From positions 124,001 to 188,000 of the forward strand of contig JAPJBO010000009.1 in the NCBI GenBank assembly GCA_030068145.1: a stretch of DNA of 64,000 bases. The letters are read 5' to 3'. Shown here piece by piece: positions 52,101 through 62,421 of this stretch. Position 1 is the first letter of the stretch. Each line of letters starts with the position of its first letter. Position numbers and translations under genes: made by a program. The notes beneath the pieces are model-generated. The model was not told the origin of the DNA and did no database searches. It was given only the letters and a program-made list of their open reading frames with translations. The DNA is from Diplonema papillatum. Its lineage: Eukaryota > Euglenozoa > Diplonemea > Diplonemida > Diplonemidae.

Positions 52101-53804
52101 GAATCAGCTTGATGCACCGGCAAGATGCTGTCGTAAAACCCTTTCTGATCGGCAGACCTTCCAAAAATCAGCCGATTTTCAACAGTGTAAGCTTTGGCTA
52201 TGCCGCCCATGGAGCGGAATCAGCTTGATGCACCGGCAAGATGCTGTCGTAAAACCCTTTCTGATCGGCAGACCTTCCAAAAATCAGCCGATTTTCAACA
52301 GTGTAAGCTTTGGCTATGCCGCCCATGGAGCGGAATCAGCTTGATGCACCGGCAAGATGCTGTCGTAAAACCCTTTCTGATCGGCAGACCTTCCAAAAAT
52401 CAGCCGATTTTCAACAGTGTAAGCTTGGCTATGCCGCCCATGGAGCGGAATCAGCTTGATGCACCGGCAAGATGCTGTCGTAAAACCCTTTCTGATCGGC
52501 AGACCTTCCAAAAATCAGCCGGCTGATTATCAGCCGGTCAGCTTTTCGAAAACTTTTTTCGAAAACTTTTTTCCCGACTGAAACCAGCCGCTTTATTCCT
52601 TAGCGCGAACACTGGTCGTTCCTCAAGCGCGGCTTGCTCAGTCGTGAGGTGGGTGGTGTGAGTAGGTTGAATGGGTGGACACGCAGACGTATAGTCACGC
52701 AGACACAATACACATCGACAGACACCAAGACGCGCAGCCCACCCTACCCTGGAAAGTGACTTCACCGGGTTGTTTCTCCAACCTTGGTGAGAACTTTTCT
52801 TCCATCTCGCAAGTTACAATGTATTCAGTGGATTCGCGAACGACCATTGAACGAGTTTCCCTTCCTTTCATGCGTGCTACGTGAGCAACGATCCCATAGC
52901 AAATTCCCACATAGACGCATACTTGATCAAACGCTATCAGCGGTGTGTCGACAGCTCCGGGCATCGTCGGCACGAGACTCGGATCGCTGGCACCCTCGTC
53001 GTCCGCCAACGCCGCGGCCAACTTCTTCTCGACGATCCGAGGGTACCCCATGACCCGCTTCAGCCGCGAGTCGTCGGCGGCCGCTTCCTTCCGCAGCTGC
53101 TCGTTGCTTCGCGGATCGCACCGGTAGTTCCGGATGACGGACACGACATCTTCGACGGTGGAGTACGGCCGGCGCTCGGTGATGAGGAACACCCGGGTCA
53201 CCACGCCGTGCAGGTACAGGGGGACCCGCGCGAAGTCGCCCGTGACGCAGATCGCGTAGAATTCCCTCCACCGCTGGTTCGGCTTCTCGTCGGAGTCGTA
53301 CACGAAGACGTGCCGGCCCTTGTTGTAGTTCGAGGATACGACGCCGTCGAAATACGCTGCGACCCGCTCGGAGACAGTCCCGTGGCACTGCAAAATGGCC
53401 GTCGGTTTGAAGTTCTCGATAAGCGGCTTGCTCCAGGTGGCGATGCCTCTGTCCACGAGCTGGGAGAACGGTTCCACCACGCGGAAGTGACTGGCATTCA
53501 GCAGGCGCTTTTTGTTGACGGACGGCGGGGGTGTGGATGCGTTGCTGTCTTCGCCCACCTCGCCCACCACGTGCACTGCGTCGCCTAATCGGACCGTCCG
53601 CGGGTTGGACTGGTAAGGCACGTCGTCCGGCAGCCGGGCCACCACCAGCAGAGGCTCGCCGTCGCCGTCCAATGTCAAGATGTCGAAACGCGTCATCTCC
53701 GCGCGGGGCCGTTTGAGGCACACCCGGCCGGTCACTGTCAGCGGCGCCAGCTTCTCCTCTAACCGGGGCTTCTTCCCAGGCTGCTCTTCTTCGGGTTCGC
53801 CCAT
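49114..53804 (-). CDS. OB-fold plus RlmM/FtsJ-like methyltransferase, copy A, 523 residues
   Basis: Exon 1 is 53804-52923 (294 codons) and exon 2 is 49803-49114. The intron is 3,119 bp, CAA/GTATGC to ACACAG/GTGTGC, phase 0. Exon 1 starts MGEPEEEQPGKKPRLEEKLA and reads as an OB fold like the tRNA-anticodon-binding type (VTGRVCLKRPR...FDILTL, LGDAVHVVGE), followed by an unknown middle domain (LYLHGVVTRVFLITERRPYS). Exon 2 is a Rossmann methyltransferase: FDIGASPGGWSFCC (motif I), YVCDMNVEL (D), VVLTFKN (K) and LFANTKLETTIVGEV (E), the K-D-K-E logic of 2'-O-ribose methyltransferases, with the CDM form typical of RlmM-like rRNA enzymes. The intron holds a satellite and a retroelement fragment. 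Same gene as copies B and C. Confidence 0.8.
50430..51222 (+). pseudogene. RNase H fragment of a second non-LTR retrotransposon
   Basis: This lies in the intron of methyltransferase copy A, opposite strand. The frame contains TGIGYMELAVAFEKEAGMVL, equivalent to ISYFELAVDFELHSGLTL in the 17-kb element, then jumps to GRTNNVAEYGGLLASLELLQ, VVRGDSALAVGQV and RNRDADALSNAAMD. The ~75 residues with the first catalytic Asp (DGGSRGNG) are deleted, so it cannot be active. Divergence from the 17-kb element shows a different family member. Confidence 0.85.
51408..52535 (+). repeat. 116-bp satellite, nine units, with CAGCCGGCTGATTA ends
   Basis: Units (AGCTTTGGCTATGCCGCCCA, GATGCACCGGCAAGATGCTG, CAAAAATCAGCCGATTTTCA) repeat every 116 bp from ~51478 and are nearly identical. 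The array is bounded by CAGCCGGCTTGCCGGCTGAT on the left and CAGCCGGCTGATTATCAGCC on the right, so it may be the interior of a mobile element. It lies in the intron of methyltransferase copy A. Confidence 0.95.
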
Positions 53805-54124
53805 TGTCTTGCGGGGGCGAGAGAGAAAAGTGATGACGGAGAGGGGGGGGATGCGGGTGGCAACACACCACCCTTTTCTTTTTCCCCCTGACGCGAGAGT
53901 TCTTTCTTCTCTTTTCTTTTTAGCGAACGCTTTTTGTCGTACAAGTCCTCGCAGATCTTAGAAGATTAGGTAGAGTGCAAGGGATGTTCTTCCGGGTACT
54001 GCCCCGTACTACCAAGGCGAGACCGATACATCTGCCGAATACCAAACACAGGCTGTGCGTGCTCCCGTCGCAACGGCTTGCGCCAGGTGCCTGTGCTTCC
54101 GTCGACTAGCTGGGAGAACTGCTC

Positions 54125-54425
54125 TACGGAAGTGACTGGCATTCAGCAGGCGCTTTTTGTTGAAGGATGGCGGGGGGTGTGGATGCGTTTTGCTGTCTTC
54201 GCCCACCTCGCCCACCACGTGCACTGCGTCGCCTAATCGGACACCGTCCGCGGGTTGGACTGGTAAGGCACGTCGTCCGGCAGCTGGGCCACCACCAGCA
54301 GAGGCTTGCCGTCGCCGTCCAATGTCAAGATGTCGAAACGCGTCATCACCGCGCGAGGCCGTTTGAGGCACGCCCGGCCTCTAACCGGGGCTTCTTCCCA
54401 GGCTGCTCTTCTTCGGGTTCGCCCA
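54125..54425 (-). pseudogene. partial first-exon copy of the OB-fold gene
   Basis: It matches residues ~12-105 of copy A with a deletion that removes the KPRLEEKLAPLTVT part, and a 2-bp insertion after YQSNPRTV that shifts the frame. The 5' leader (GCGTCAGGGGGAAAAAG type) is retained. Confidence 0.85.
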
Positions 54426-54598
54426 TTGTCTTGCGGGGGGGAAATCTTGGTTTCATGTTTAGGCAGAGCACTGCCTATCATGCATGGTTGGGGGGAGAGA
54501 GAAAAGTGATGACGGATGCGAGAGAGGGGGTGGCATCACACCACCCTTTTTATTTTCCCCCTGACACGAGAGTTCTTCTCTTTTTCTTTTGAGGACTA

Positions 54599-56594
54599 AC
54601 CATACCGGACACACTTAAGTGGGGAAATTACTTATCGGAACGTTACCGATATGTAATTTTTTGTTACCGATAAACAATTTTCTGTTACCGATAAACAATT
54701 TTTGTTACCGATAAATAATTTTGTTGTTACCGATAAATAACTTCTTGTGTTACCGATAAATAATTTCTGTTACCGATAAGTAAATTTGGTGTTACCGATA
54801 AATAATTTTCTGTTACCGATAAATAATTTCTGTTACCGATAAATAATTTTGGTGTTACCGATAAATAATTTTCTGTTAGGGTAGGCGGTTTTTTTTTTTG
54901 GCCCATGTCCGCGCGCGCGTAAATTTTTGGGAACCCCCGGAAAAAAAAAACTTTTGCCAAAAAAAAACTTTTGGGATCTGTGCATTGGAACTGGTCGTGA
55001 GAGCGACTGCAGGCGTAGTCACGAGCGTGTCCGGCTCGCGAAAAGTCGAAAACCTGTTCATCACACCGATACTTCACGGCGATGCAAATCGCGTAGACTT
55101 TGTTTACCTCAGTGTGTATTGACTTTGAAGCTGACTATGCCCGGTGCTGGGTTGGTGCGCTGGGCAAGCAATATCGTGCTACTTTGACGTTGGTGTCAAT
55201 CTAAACAGCAAGATTTGCGTAGCTCCTGCTGGACGCAGTCGAAGCACGCGGGATACAAGCACAGCCTCAGCCTCGAAAGTGTGCGCGGTTTTACCGGCAA
55301 GGCATGTCGGGAGGTTTTGCCACTGTGGTGCGATTATCACACAGAACCAGTCCGGGGCAGTGCACGCGTCTATGCCTTCCGACGCCTCAAGCAGCTACTA
55401 GTATCTGAGACTCGACTGAGGAGGCATTAAAAGGACGCGGGGCAAGCGATGCGTTCACGGTGCTTGCGACTTAGTGCACTTGACCGGCGGCAATGCCTTG
55501 TGCCGCGGTATATTTGCGAAGAAAACGGCACTCGTCGCCTGACAGTCTAGACCGCACATCCCTGAGCATAACTGCCTTCGTTGCACACGGCGTCTAACCA
55601 ATTGCCGTGTGCTAGAAGCACCTGCCCTCCGTGCGGATGTCGAGACATCAATGGTCTCTTTCGATGTGGGTGAGGTACATCTTGTGAGTCCGGCGCCGTT
55701 TGCTACGCATCAGAAGGTGGCCACTGGCTAAAGCTTGCTGACAGGAGGGTCGGCAGAGTACCGACAAACTCCGTTTACACCAAGCAGGGCATCTTTGTGT
55801 ACTCGGGTAATATTGACAAAGCCACTACACCCGAAGTGACGGTGTCGACGTCCGCCTTTGGGGGTTTCAACAGCAGACCGCCGCAGAAGCCGCGAGAGCA
55901 ACCATCCTTGCACAAGGTGGAGGAAAGCAGAAGTTGAAGTTCACCATACTATCTGCGGGTAGCTGGCGCTTATTCTCGCCGATGGAAATGCCACCGACCA
56001 GCCGTCAGTAGGCTCTCGCACGGTGGTTCGGTAGGACCGTGACATCGCAATGGGGCATGTCAGAAGAGAGATAAGAGATTGACGGACACCCGCGCAATCG
56101 ACAGTCCTCTGGGTCACTGCTTTATTGTTCGCAGCGTACCCAGCGAACCGCGATCTCGAGTTCAAACCCGAGTGTTTTTTCTCCTGTGGCATCGTCTATC
56201 ATCTGCAGCCTCCGACTATGGAAGGTTTTGTCGAAACGCACCACGCGCGGCGTTCAGGACTGTTGAACTCTAGACTGCCACCGCAACCCCTCGGACACAT
56301 CAAGTTCATCTTCACACTCACCTTTGAGCTCATCGTCCAGAAATTCTACCAACAACGGGCACAAAAGTGCCAACAGCGGACTGGCCAGTAGTATAGCCGG
56401 CACATATGGTGTGACATCCAGTAGCAGAAAGTCTTGTGGCAAAAGTTTTTTTTTTCTGAAAAGTTTTTTTTTTGCGCGCGCGCGCGTAAATTTCTGTGGG
56501 CCGACGGACATGGGCCAAAAAAAAAAAAAAAACCGCCTACCCTTATCGGTAACAGTTTCCGATAAATAATTTCCCGACTTAAGTGTGTCCGATA
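54599..56594. mobile_element. ~2-kb inverted-repeat DNA element with terminal minisatellite
   Basis: The left end is CCATACCGGACACACTTAAG and the inverted right end is CCATATCGGACACACTTAAG, continuing GGGAAATTANTTATCGGAA. Next inward, both ends share a poly-purine/poly-pyrimidine pair with GCGCGCGCGTAAATTT (54912 and 56475). No transposase or long ORF lies inside (55000-56420), so it is non-autonomous. The target duplication is not clear. Confidence 0.75.
54640..54890 (+). repeat. minisatellite GTTACCGATAAATAATTTT
   Basis: About eleven units of 19-23 bp lie inside the left end of the 54599 element; the right end has only one or two. The same unit, with TTTCC for GTTACC, makes the 4655-4843 array. 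Confidence 0.9.
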
Positions 56595-56624
56595 TGGTTT
56601 TTTCCGTTTTTTTTTTTGCCTAAG

Positions 56625-56760
56625 CACCTGCTTTGTAGGAAATACTTGAGGAGGCTGCCAGCTGCAAAAGATTAAAGGAGGTAAATGTGCTGTAGCCCAC
56701 ACGAAACACAGGTGAATCTGGGTTCAGTGGCGGGCGTAAGCGTTCAACAAGCGCTTTTTG
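56625..56760 (+). repeat. dispersed repeat family B
   Basis: GCACCTGCTTTGTAGGAAAT, AGGAGGCTGCCAGCTGCAAA and TTCAGTGGCGGGCGTAAGCG; inverted copy at 31395-31530, short pieces at ~4278 and ~46118. Confidence 0.85.
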
Positions 56761-57503
56761 TCGTGCAACTTATCGAGGAAACTCCACTTTGCACAACGCG
56801 TGTGGTCTGCGTGTCCAGGCCCGACGCGGAAGTCGGAAGACGAAAGGAGGCAGGAAACAGCGACGACTTCCGTCGGGTTCACTGATGGTCGCACACTGAC
56901 GCCGGGGTGCTAGCGTTGCGTCTTCCGAATTTCGATCATGCAACACATCAAGGAGCGCAACAAGCAAGAACACACGCGCAAGGAGCCCGCACACACTGCA
57001 AACGGTCGCTGCAGCTCAGCACCAGACCGTCTGTGTACTCGATCTTTTTGACTCGTGTTGAAGCCGACTTGTACACTGCTCAAGCACTCGTAATGAGCGG
57101 TTTCTTGACTGAAGCGCTGTGGTGACCGCATCTATGATGTTGTGTGCGGGCAATGGATAACATGAGGAAAGTTGTGTTGCGAGGTGCAGGGCATCGCAAC
57201 TAAGCATGCCACAAAGATATTTGTTCTCGTCGTCGGGAGAGCATCGCGTGGTCCACATATGCCCGAGCCCGCGGTGTATTCGAGTGAACAGGACAGTCCT
57301 GGTTATGATGCACAAGTGGTGCGCACTCAGTAGCGATGCGCACTCAGTAGCGACCTTGTGAAACACTACGACTACCATTTAGGCGTGAATAAGTGTCCGC
57401 ATGCGCCCGAGCCCGCGCTGAATCCACGAGCGAACAGGACAGTCTTGAGAATGGTGGTGCTCAGTAGTGACCTAGGGAAGAGCGACGACTACCATTTAGG
57501 CAT
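56761..57503. other. no gene seen; short imperfect repeats
   Basis: Two diverged copies of a block with GCCCGAGCCCGCG, GAACAGGACAGTC and CTCAGTAG lie at ~57260-57350 and 57410-57470. No coding region is recognised. Confidence 0.5.
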
Positions 57504-57656
57504 GACTGAGCCGGTCCGTCCCTATCTCCTGAAACTGCATCGAAGTGCCTGCCGCTGTTTATCACAGTGAATCACGGTCCACCACGGTCTATCAGGTCCA
57601 TCCCTAGTCCCTAGAGCTGCATCGAATTGCCCGGTGCTGTATTCTTCGGTCTATCA
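57504..57656 (+). repeat. dispersed repeat family D, copy 2
   Basis: See 12244-12425; identical over long stretches. Confidence 0.85.
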
Positions 57657-57678
57657 CCAAGAGGGGATGGACCAACGA

Positions 57679-57845
57679 CCTGGCGCCTGAGACAAGCTCA
57701 GCCGGAACTGAACCTGGCGCCTGAGACAAGGTCAGCCGGAACTGAACCTGGCGCCTGAGACAAGGTCAGCCGGAACTGAACCTGGCGCCTGAGACAAGGT
57801 CAGCCGGAACTGAACCTGGCGCCTGAGACAAGCTCAGCCGGAACC
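57679..57845 (+). repeat. 33-34 bp tandem repeat, five copies
   Basis: CCTGGCGCCTGAGACAAGGT plus CAGCCGGAACTGAA, five head-to-tail copies. Confidence 0.95.
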
Positions 57846-57941
57846 GAAATCCCGCGCAGACCAAAGGTTTGCTCGATGCACAATCTGCAGCGCCCGATCC
57901 TAGGTGTGGAAGCATGACCATAACGACCACCGCTTGCAAGT

Positions 57942-60081
57942 CTAGAGGACCTCGCCGACGATGGTCGTTTCCAAGTCGGTGTTGGCGAACAGGTGCATCT
58001 CCTCTCGGTTCTGAAGCCAGTCAAGGCCTTTGAGCGCCTCTTCCTTCTTTTCGGCGAACCGCACCTTCCCGCGGTACGTGTTCTTGAACGTCAGCACAAC
58101 CAACGCAGGTTTGTCGAAGGCGTCCGCGTCGTGTAGCCGCTTCGCCAAAGCAGTCGTATCTCCCAGCTCCACGTTCATGTCGCAAACGTAAATGGCAGGC
58201 CGCAGGCCTCGCTCCAGCGCGGACGACACGAACTGCTGCCCCTTAACTTTGAGGTGCACGATCTCCCTGTCTGCCAAGGCGGTAGGCGTTACCGCAGGCT
58301 TGGCGCTGGTCACGTAGCTTTCGAGGGAGTCTGGCACTATCAGGTGATCTTTCAATAGGGCGTCCATTTGGGTTGCCGGGTCTACTGCCATGACGCGGCT
58401 GGTGGCGAAGTTGCGCACGCAGCAGAAGGACCAGCCCCCCGGCGATGCACCGATGTCGAAGGCGAGTGCCCGGTTCATGTATCGGTCGACTGCACCAAGG
58501 CGCTTCAGGTACCGGTTTTGGATCTCCCAGAGCTTCCAGTACGCACCGGACGGGACGTGCTCCTTGATCTCTGGCGGAAGGAACCGCGGGCGGCTCAGTC
58601 CAACCCAGTAGAACCCATCCGAGTAGCACACCTGTGTGTAGCGTTGGGTACTTGGGTGACGTGCAGGCAAATGACACGCAGAGACCCGTGGGTAGATGTG
58701 AACGTAGACACATAGACCTTTAGACAAACTGTAAACATCTGTCGGGCTGGTGCCCTAATAATTTTTTGGGTGCAATGTTTCGCACCCTGGAAACAGCAAG
58801 ATCTTGCCTACACAATGGCATCTTTCATTGACCAAATTGGGGACTGGGATGATAGGGCTCCGTGGTACGATGTTGGCTCAGGGGAAGTTTTTTACCGGCA
58901 ATGCGCGGGGCATGCACCCGTTCCTTTCCGAGCAGACACGACGGTGTCAACTCGTCAAAACGCCAAACATTTGACAACCGATACGCAAGAGACCTGGCTT
59001 ACCTAATCAACGGGAAACGCAGTCGCATTCCATACTGACATTTTGTTTTACTTAATTCCCCAGAAACAGAAAGATCGGCGACATCTGAGCTCATCGCAAC
59101 AAGTATAGTTCGAATTAGTGCCGTTGTTCCGATGTTCCGATGTTCGTGCGGACCGCGATAGACTAGTCGTTTCTAAACAGTATCTGACAAATGACTGAAT
59201 AAGACACATACCTGATCAAACGCTATCAGCGGTGTGTCGACAGCTCCGGGCATCGTCGGCACGAGACTTGGATCGCTGGCACCCTCGTCGTCCGTCAACG
59301 CCGCGGCCAACTTTTTTTCGATGACCCGAGGGTACCCCATGACCCGCTTCAGCCGCGAGTCGTCGACGGCCACTTCCTTCCGCAGCTGCTCGTTGCTCGG
59401 ATCACGCCTGTAGTTCCTCATGACGGACACGACTTCTTCGACGGTGGAGTACGGCCGGCGCTCGGTGATGAGGAACACCCGGGTCACCACGCCGTGCAGG
59501 TACAGGGGGACCCGCGCGAAGTCGCCCGTGACGCAGATCGCGTAGAATTCCCTCCACCGCTGGTTCGGCTTCTCGTCGGAGTCGTACACGAAGACGTGCC
59601 GGCCCTTGTTGTAGTTCGAGGATATGACGCCGTCGAAATACGCTGCGACCCGCTCGGAGACAGTCCCGGTGCACTGCAAAATGGCCGTCGGCCGGACGTT
59701 TTGAATCAGGGGCTTGCTCCAGGTCGCCAAGCCTTTGTCGACGAGCTGGGAGAACGGCTCCACTATGTGGAAGGTGCTGGCGTTCAGCATGCGCTTTTTG
59801 TGGATTTTTGGAGAGGGGAAGGATATGTCGCTGTCTTCACCCACCACGCGCACTGCGTCGCCCAGTCGGGCCGTCCGCGGGTTGGACTGGTAAGGCACGT
59901 TGTCCGGCAGCCGGGTCTCCACCAGCAGAAGCTCGTCGTCGGCCCCAACGGTCAAGATGTCGAGGAACGTCATCTCCGCGAGACACCTTCGGAAGCACAC
60001 TCGGCCGGTCACTCCCAGCGGCGCCAGCTTCTCCTCGATCCGGGGCTTCTTCACCGGCTGCTCTTCTTCAGGTTCGCCCAT
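57942..60081 (-). CDS. OB-fold plus RlmM/FtsJ-like methyltransferase, copy B, 519 residues
   Basis: Exon 1 is 60081-59212 (290 codons) and exon 2 is 58631-57942. The intron is 580 bp with a GATCAG/GTATGT donor and an ACACAG/GTGTGC acceptor, phase 0. Domain order is as in copy A: OB fold ~20-110 (VTGRVCFRR...FLDILTV), middle domain ~110-290, methyltransferase ~290-519. Motif I GASPGGW is at ~351-357, the CDM Asp at ~441, TFK Lys at ~473 and the final ETTIVGEV. All K-D-K-E residues are kept, so it should be active if expressed. Likely 2'-O-methylation of rRNA or another RNA, inferred. Exon 2 is almost identical to copy A while exon 1 is more diverged, suggesting recent exchange. An in-frame partial N-terminal duplicate lies just upstream (60232-60540). 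Confidence 0.85.
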
Positions 60082-60231
60082 TGTCTTGGGAGGAGAGAGA
60101 AAAGTGATGACGGGGATGTGGGGGGATGCGGGTGGCACGCCCACCCTTTTTCCCCCTGAACCGAGAGTTTGCCTTTCTTTTTGAATCCAGAACTGGTTCC
60201 AACGTGTTCTCGCTGTGGCTGTGTACGAGTC

Positions 60232-60540
60232 AGGCCTTACGTTCAGCATGCGCTTTTTGTGGATTTTTGAAGAGGGGAAGGATACGTCGCTGGTTTCGCC
60301 CACCACGCGCACTGCGTCGCCCAGTCGGGCCGTCCGCGGGTTGGACTGGTAAGGCACGTTGTCCGGCAGCCGGGTCTCCACCAGCAGAAGCTCGTCGTCG
60401 GTCCCAACGGTCAAGATGTCGAGGAACGTCATCTCCGCGAGACACCTTCGGAAGCACGCTCGGCCGGTCACTGCCAGCGGCGCCAGCTTCTCCTCGATCC
60501 GGGGCTTCTTCACCGGCTGCTCTTCTTCAGGTTCGCCCAT
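60232..60540 (-). pseudogene. partial N-terminal duplicate of copy B, in frame with it
   Basis: It encodes MGEPEEEQPVKKPRIEEKLA through IHKKRMLNV, ~97% identical to the start of copy B. The intervening 150 bp stays open, so one 477-codon frame runs from 60606 through both copies and past the end of exon 1. Translation from 60540 would give a protein with two OB folds; otherwise it is an inert duplicate with its own leader. Confidence 0.8.
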
Positions 60541-60609
60541 TGTCTTGGGAGGGAGAGAGAAAAGTGATAACGGGGATGTGGGGGGATGCGGGTGGCACGT
60601 CCCCACCCT

Positions 60610-62420
60610 TTATCCCCCTGAACCGTAGCATGCTGAACGTACTGATTTCAGCACGCTAATTTACTTTTAGTTTATTTTTGTACACGTGCTGAAGTCAGAA
60701 CGTTATCAGCACGTACTATCGTTTCTGCAGATTCATCTGGAGAATCAACCGCAGTGCCGGTGTTTCCGGTCGGCAGATCCTGCTGTTGCTTACCACCGCG
60801 ACACTGGTGGGTTGAGGCCGGAGAGGAGGCAGAGGCAAAGGCATGCAACACTGGCCGGCCCCCTGTGATCTATTTCTGTTTTGCCTGACCCTACATACTG
60901 ATTTTCAGTCCAAGACAAAAGAGCTGCGTAAGCCCTGGAACGAGCCCAGCGGGCGCCTTATACGTACTGTTGTTTATCTGCCACGTGCAGCGTGTCGCCT
61001 ACTCAAGCCGAAAATGGATGGATCCGACTGGCAAGTACTTTGTCCGGTGGTAGGGTCTCCGTCAACAGAAGCTCTCGGTTGCCTACTCCCCGCGACAGTT
61101 CGATGAATAACCTTCTAGCGAGTCTTGGCCGAAATGGATGGTGGCCAGCATCATGACGCATCTCTCTCAAGAAGGTCTCTTGCAGTTCACGATGGAAGCC
61201 GTCGATTGGAGGCCAAATACACACAACGTCCCCCAGGTACATGTGGGCGGCCTGGGTGGGTGAAGTCTACTCGACATCCGCAGGCTCCTCTTCCCTTCTT
61301 CTTGGTTCGGTAGAAGCAATCAGTGCAAGTGGTGCGAAAAAGGCCGACGTGCCTGGGCGACAATTCCCCGACTGGTGACTGGCACCAGCTGCGTATAAGT
61401 CGATCTTTGAGTGCGTGAGCCGCTCCGAAGATAGGTCCATCACACTAGTTCCAAGCTACTTAGCCCGGGTCCCTGGGTCGCGTCCCCCTCCTTCTTTTGG
61501 TCGCCTGGTCTTGCGTCTTGTTGATCCGTCCGGGCTGGGGGCTTCGCGCTTCCCCTTCGTCTTGCATCACCTCGTCTCCTGGCACCAGCTGCGACACTCA
61601 CGCTTTTTTCTCTAGCCTGCCACACGAGCGACGTGGATAAAGTGGGAAGGAAAGTCTTCTGAGAACTCGGATGGAGTGACTGGGTGAGTGTGCAAAGGCT
61701 AGGTTCTCCCACTCTGACGCACTTGATCGTAAGCATTCCGTCGGATATCAACACTTGGCTTTCTGTGACACTACCTCTCTCTACAGCCAAGGGGGAGGAA
61801 AGTGCAGCCCAACGCACAGGCTCGCTTCACGTGCATTGCTTTCCACACTATGAGACGTTTGCACTACAGAGCCGCAAGGTCGGGAACCTCTTTTATTTGT
61901 TGCACGACGTGCAACGTAAGTTGGGCGAACATGAACAGACGAAACGCGAGCGTGATACACAGCTGATGGTACTGATGGTACCCCGTCGTACTAGAAGTCA
62001 ATCAAAGAGTCCGTTTTGCTGTTGGTGCGTGGCACCTCGTGGATGCCATCACACGATACGACGCGCGAATGACTTGTGTGGCCATTGCCTATGGATTCTC
62101 CCCAGCGCAAAGCGCTTGTACGGCTGGTCTCGGCTGGTGCGTGTTAGTCTGGTGGTCCGCTGATATAAAGCGAGACCCCGCCGCCAAGACACCAAGACCA
62201 GAGTACGCACCGGGAGATTTTGGTTGATAATACAGCAGCAATGGGCGCGGCAAGGAGGCCGAGGTGCATCCAGTCCCAGGTGCTGAACAATGCAGCGATG
62301 CACGTTTATAAGATGTACTTGGTCAATCCAGGGTTAAGTCCGGAGAAAGGTCGGTGGATCCCTTCACGTGTTGAACACTTGTCGCTGGCAGCCCCTGAGT
62401 TACCTGCGATGCTTGCAGGC
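60610..62420. other. no gene seen
   Basis: The region contains a hAT-type terminus GCGTAAGCCCTGG at 60924-60936 without a visible partner, and a family I copy at 61395-61560. Open frames are short and unrecognised. Confidence 0.5.
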
Positions 62421-62421
62421 A

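Noticed and set aside
51498..52526. Eight overlapping 88-codon ORFs (MAMPPMERNQLDAPARCC...)
   Set aside because: Generated by the 116-bp satellite, whose length is not a multiple of three; no gene.
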